64,000 nt of DNA from Gammaproteobacteria bacterium. GTDB taxonomy: Bacteria > Pseudomonadota > Gammaproteobacteria > Pseudomonadales > Azotimanducaceae. Shown here one piece after another: positions 63,818 through 64,000 of the stretch (within the stretch, counting starts at the first letter, position 1; each line of letters begins with the position of its first letter). Location: positions 1 to 64,000 of the forward strand of contig JAPOWH010000017.1 in the NCBI GenBank assembly GCA_026707735.1. The letters are read 5' to 3'. The notes beneath the pieces are model-generated. The model did not search any database and had not been told where the DNA came from. It saw nothing but the letters and a program-made list of their open reading frames with translations. The position numbers were made by a program, and so were the translations under genes.

Positions 63818-64000
63818 GTGTCCATACTTTCACTGTCAATTCGATAGCCAACACCTCGGATTGTCTTTATCAAGTTGTGTCGATTGAATGGCTTTAGTGC
63901 GTGGCGCAAGCGCAGCACGTGGACATCTACAGTTCGCTCGTCGACGTACACGCTTCTACCCCACACTTGATCCAGAAGCTGGCTTCGTTGAAAGGCGCGA
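63814..64000 (-). CDS. phoB: Phosphate regulon response regulator PhoB, C-terminal end only
   Basis: Only the last 61 codons are in the window. They encode the winged-helix DNA-binding domain: RSQLLDQVWGRSVYVDERTV, then DVHVLRLRHALKP and IKTIRGVGYRID, the standard OmpR/PhoB recognition helix and wing. The receiver domain lies beyond the right edge. PhoB activates pst genes, so this operon is probably self-activated; the expected Pho boxes would be upstream of phoB and are not visible. Confidence 0.93.
   Translation of the reverse strand, partial: RAFQRSQLLDQVWGRSVYVDERTVDVHVLRLRHALKPFNRHNLIKTIRGVGYRIDSESMDT

Noticed and set aside
1-64000. Genome-wide reassignment of TAG to an amino acid.
   Set aside because: TAG ends many genes at their expected length (for example the murG-like gene, miaB, mnmC, msbA, murB, plsX, acpP, tmk, holB and the desaturase), and dcd's own final stop is TAG. 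Only isolated readthrough or mutation remains possible.

Overview
The window reads as chromosomal DNA of a Gram-negative gammaproteobacterium with intermediate base composition. Evidence: Lol lipoprotein export (lolCDE), lipid A and Kdo genes (msbA, lpxK, kdsB), Hda, a large RNase E, and the order rne/rluC/maf/yceD-rpmF-plsX-fabD-fabG-acpP-fabF-mltG-tmk-holB, which is typical of that class. I cannot name a genus. Almost everything is densely packed housekeeping DNA with many GTG and TTG starts and many 1-14 base gene overlaps. I saw no CRISPR array, insertion sequence, prophage, rRNA or tRNA.

Layout. 1-4.4 kb: partial metG (left edge), apbC/mrp, dcd (split by an in-frame amber codon), purM. 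4.4-9.2 kb: a DUF2066 exported protein, a CDP-alcohol phosphatidyltransferase, hda and a murG-type glycosyltransferase in one run, then miaB. 9.3-13.1 kb: peptide-type ABC importer (two permeases and a lipoprotein receptor, no ATPase). 13.2-18.2 kb: a leftward run phyH - tauD-like - Tat-exported protein (also split by an amber codon) - sulfurtransferase - mnmC. 18.4-23 kb: acyl-CoA desaturase, argS, a membrane-anchored cold-shock-domain protein, periplasmic cyclophilin. 23-27.7 kb: apbE, a strongly base-paired intergenic element, lolCDE. 27.8-35.3 kb: galU, exbBD, msbA, lpxK, kdsB, a type-II 3-hydroxyacyl-CoA dehydrogenase, murB. 35.4-48 kb: rne, rluC, maf and the fatty-acid/phospholipid block up to holB. 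48-56 kb: Xaa-Pro dipeptidase, a molybdenum hydroxylase (coxM-S-L type) with a MoaD/ThiS-like protein and a PfkB kinase, a HAD hydrolase and an SDR. 56-64 kb: a leftward phosphate operon phoB-phoR-pstS-pstC-pstA-pstB-phoU, with phoB cut by the right edge.

The most unusual signals concern translation. dcd and the Tat-exported protein each carry one in-frame TAG with intact coding sequence on both sides. argS appears to start at an ATT codon that directly abuts, in the same frame, the TAG stop of the upstream cold-shock-domain gene. TAG is nevertheless an ordinary and common stop here, so general reassignment is not supported. Other items worth checking are a roughly 140-base nested inverted-repeat element before lolC, a hairpin that buries the ribosome-binding site of rne, and a short ORF with a strong Shine-Dalgarno sequence in the 789-base gap between rne and rluC.
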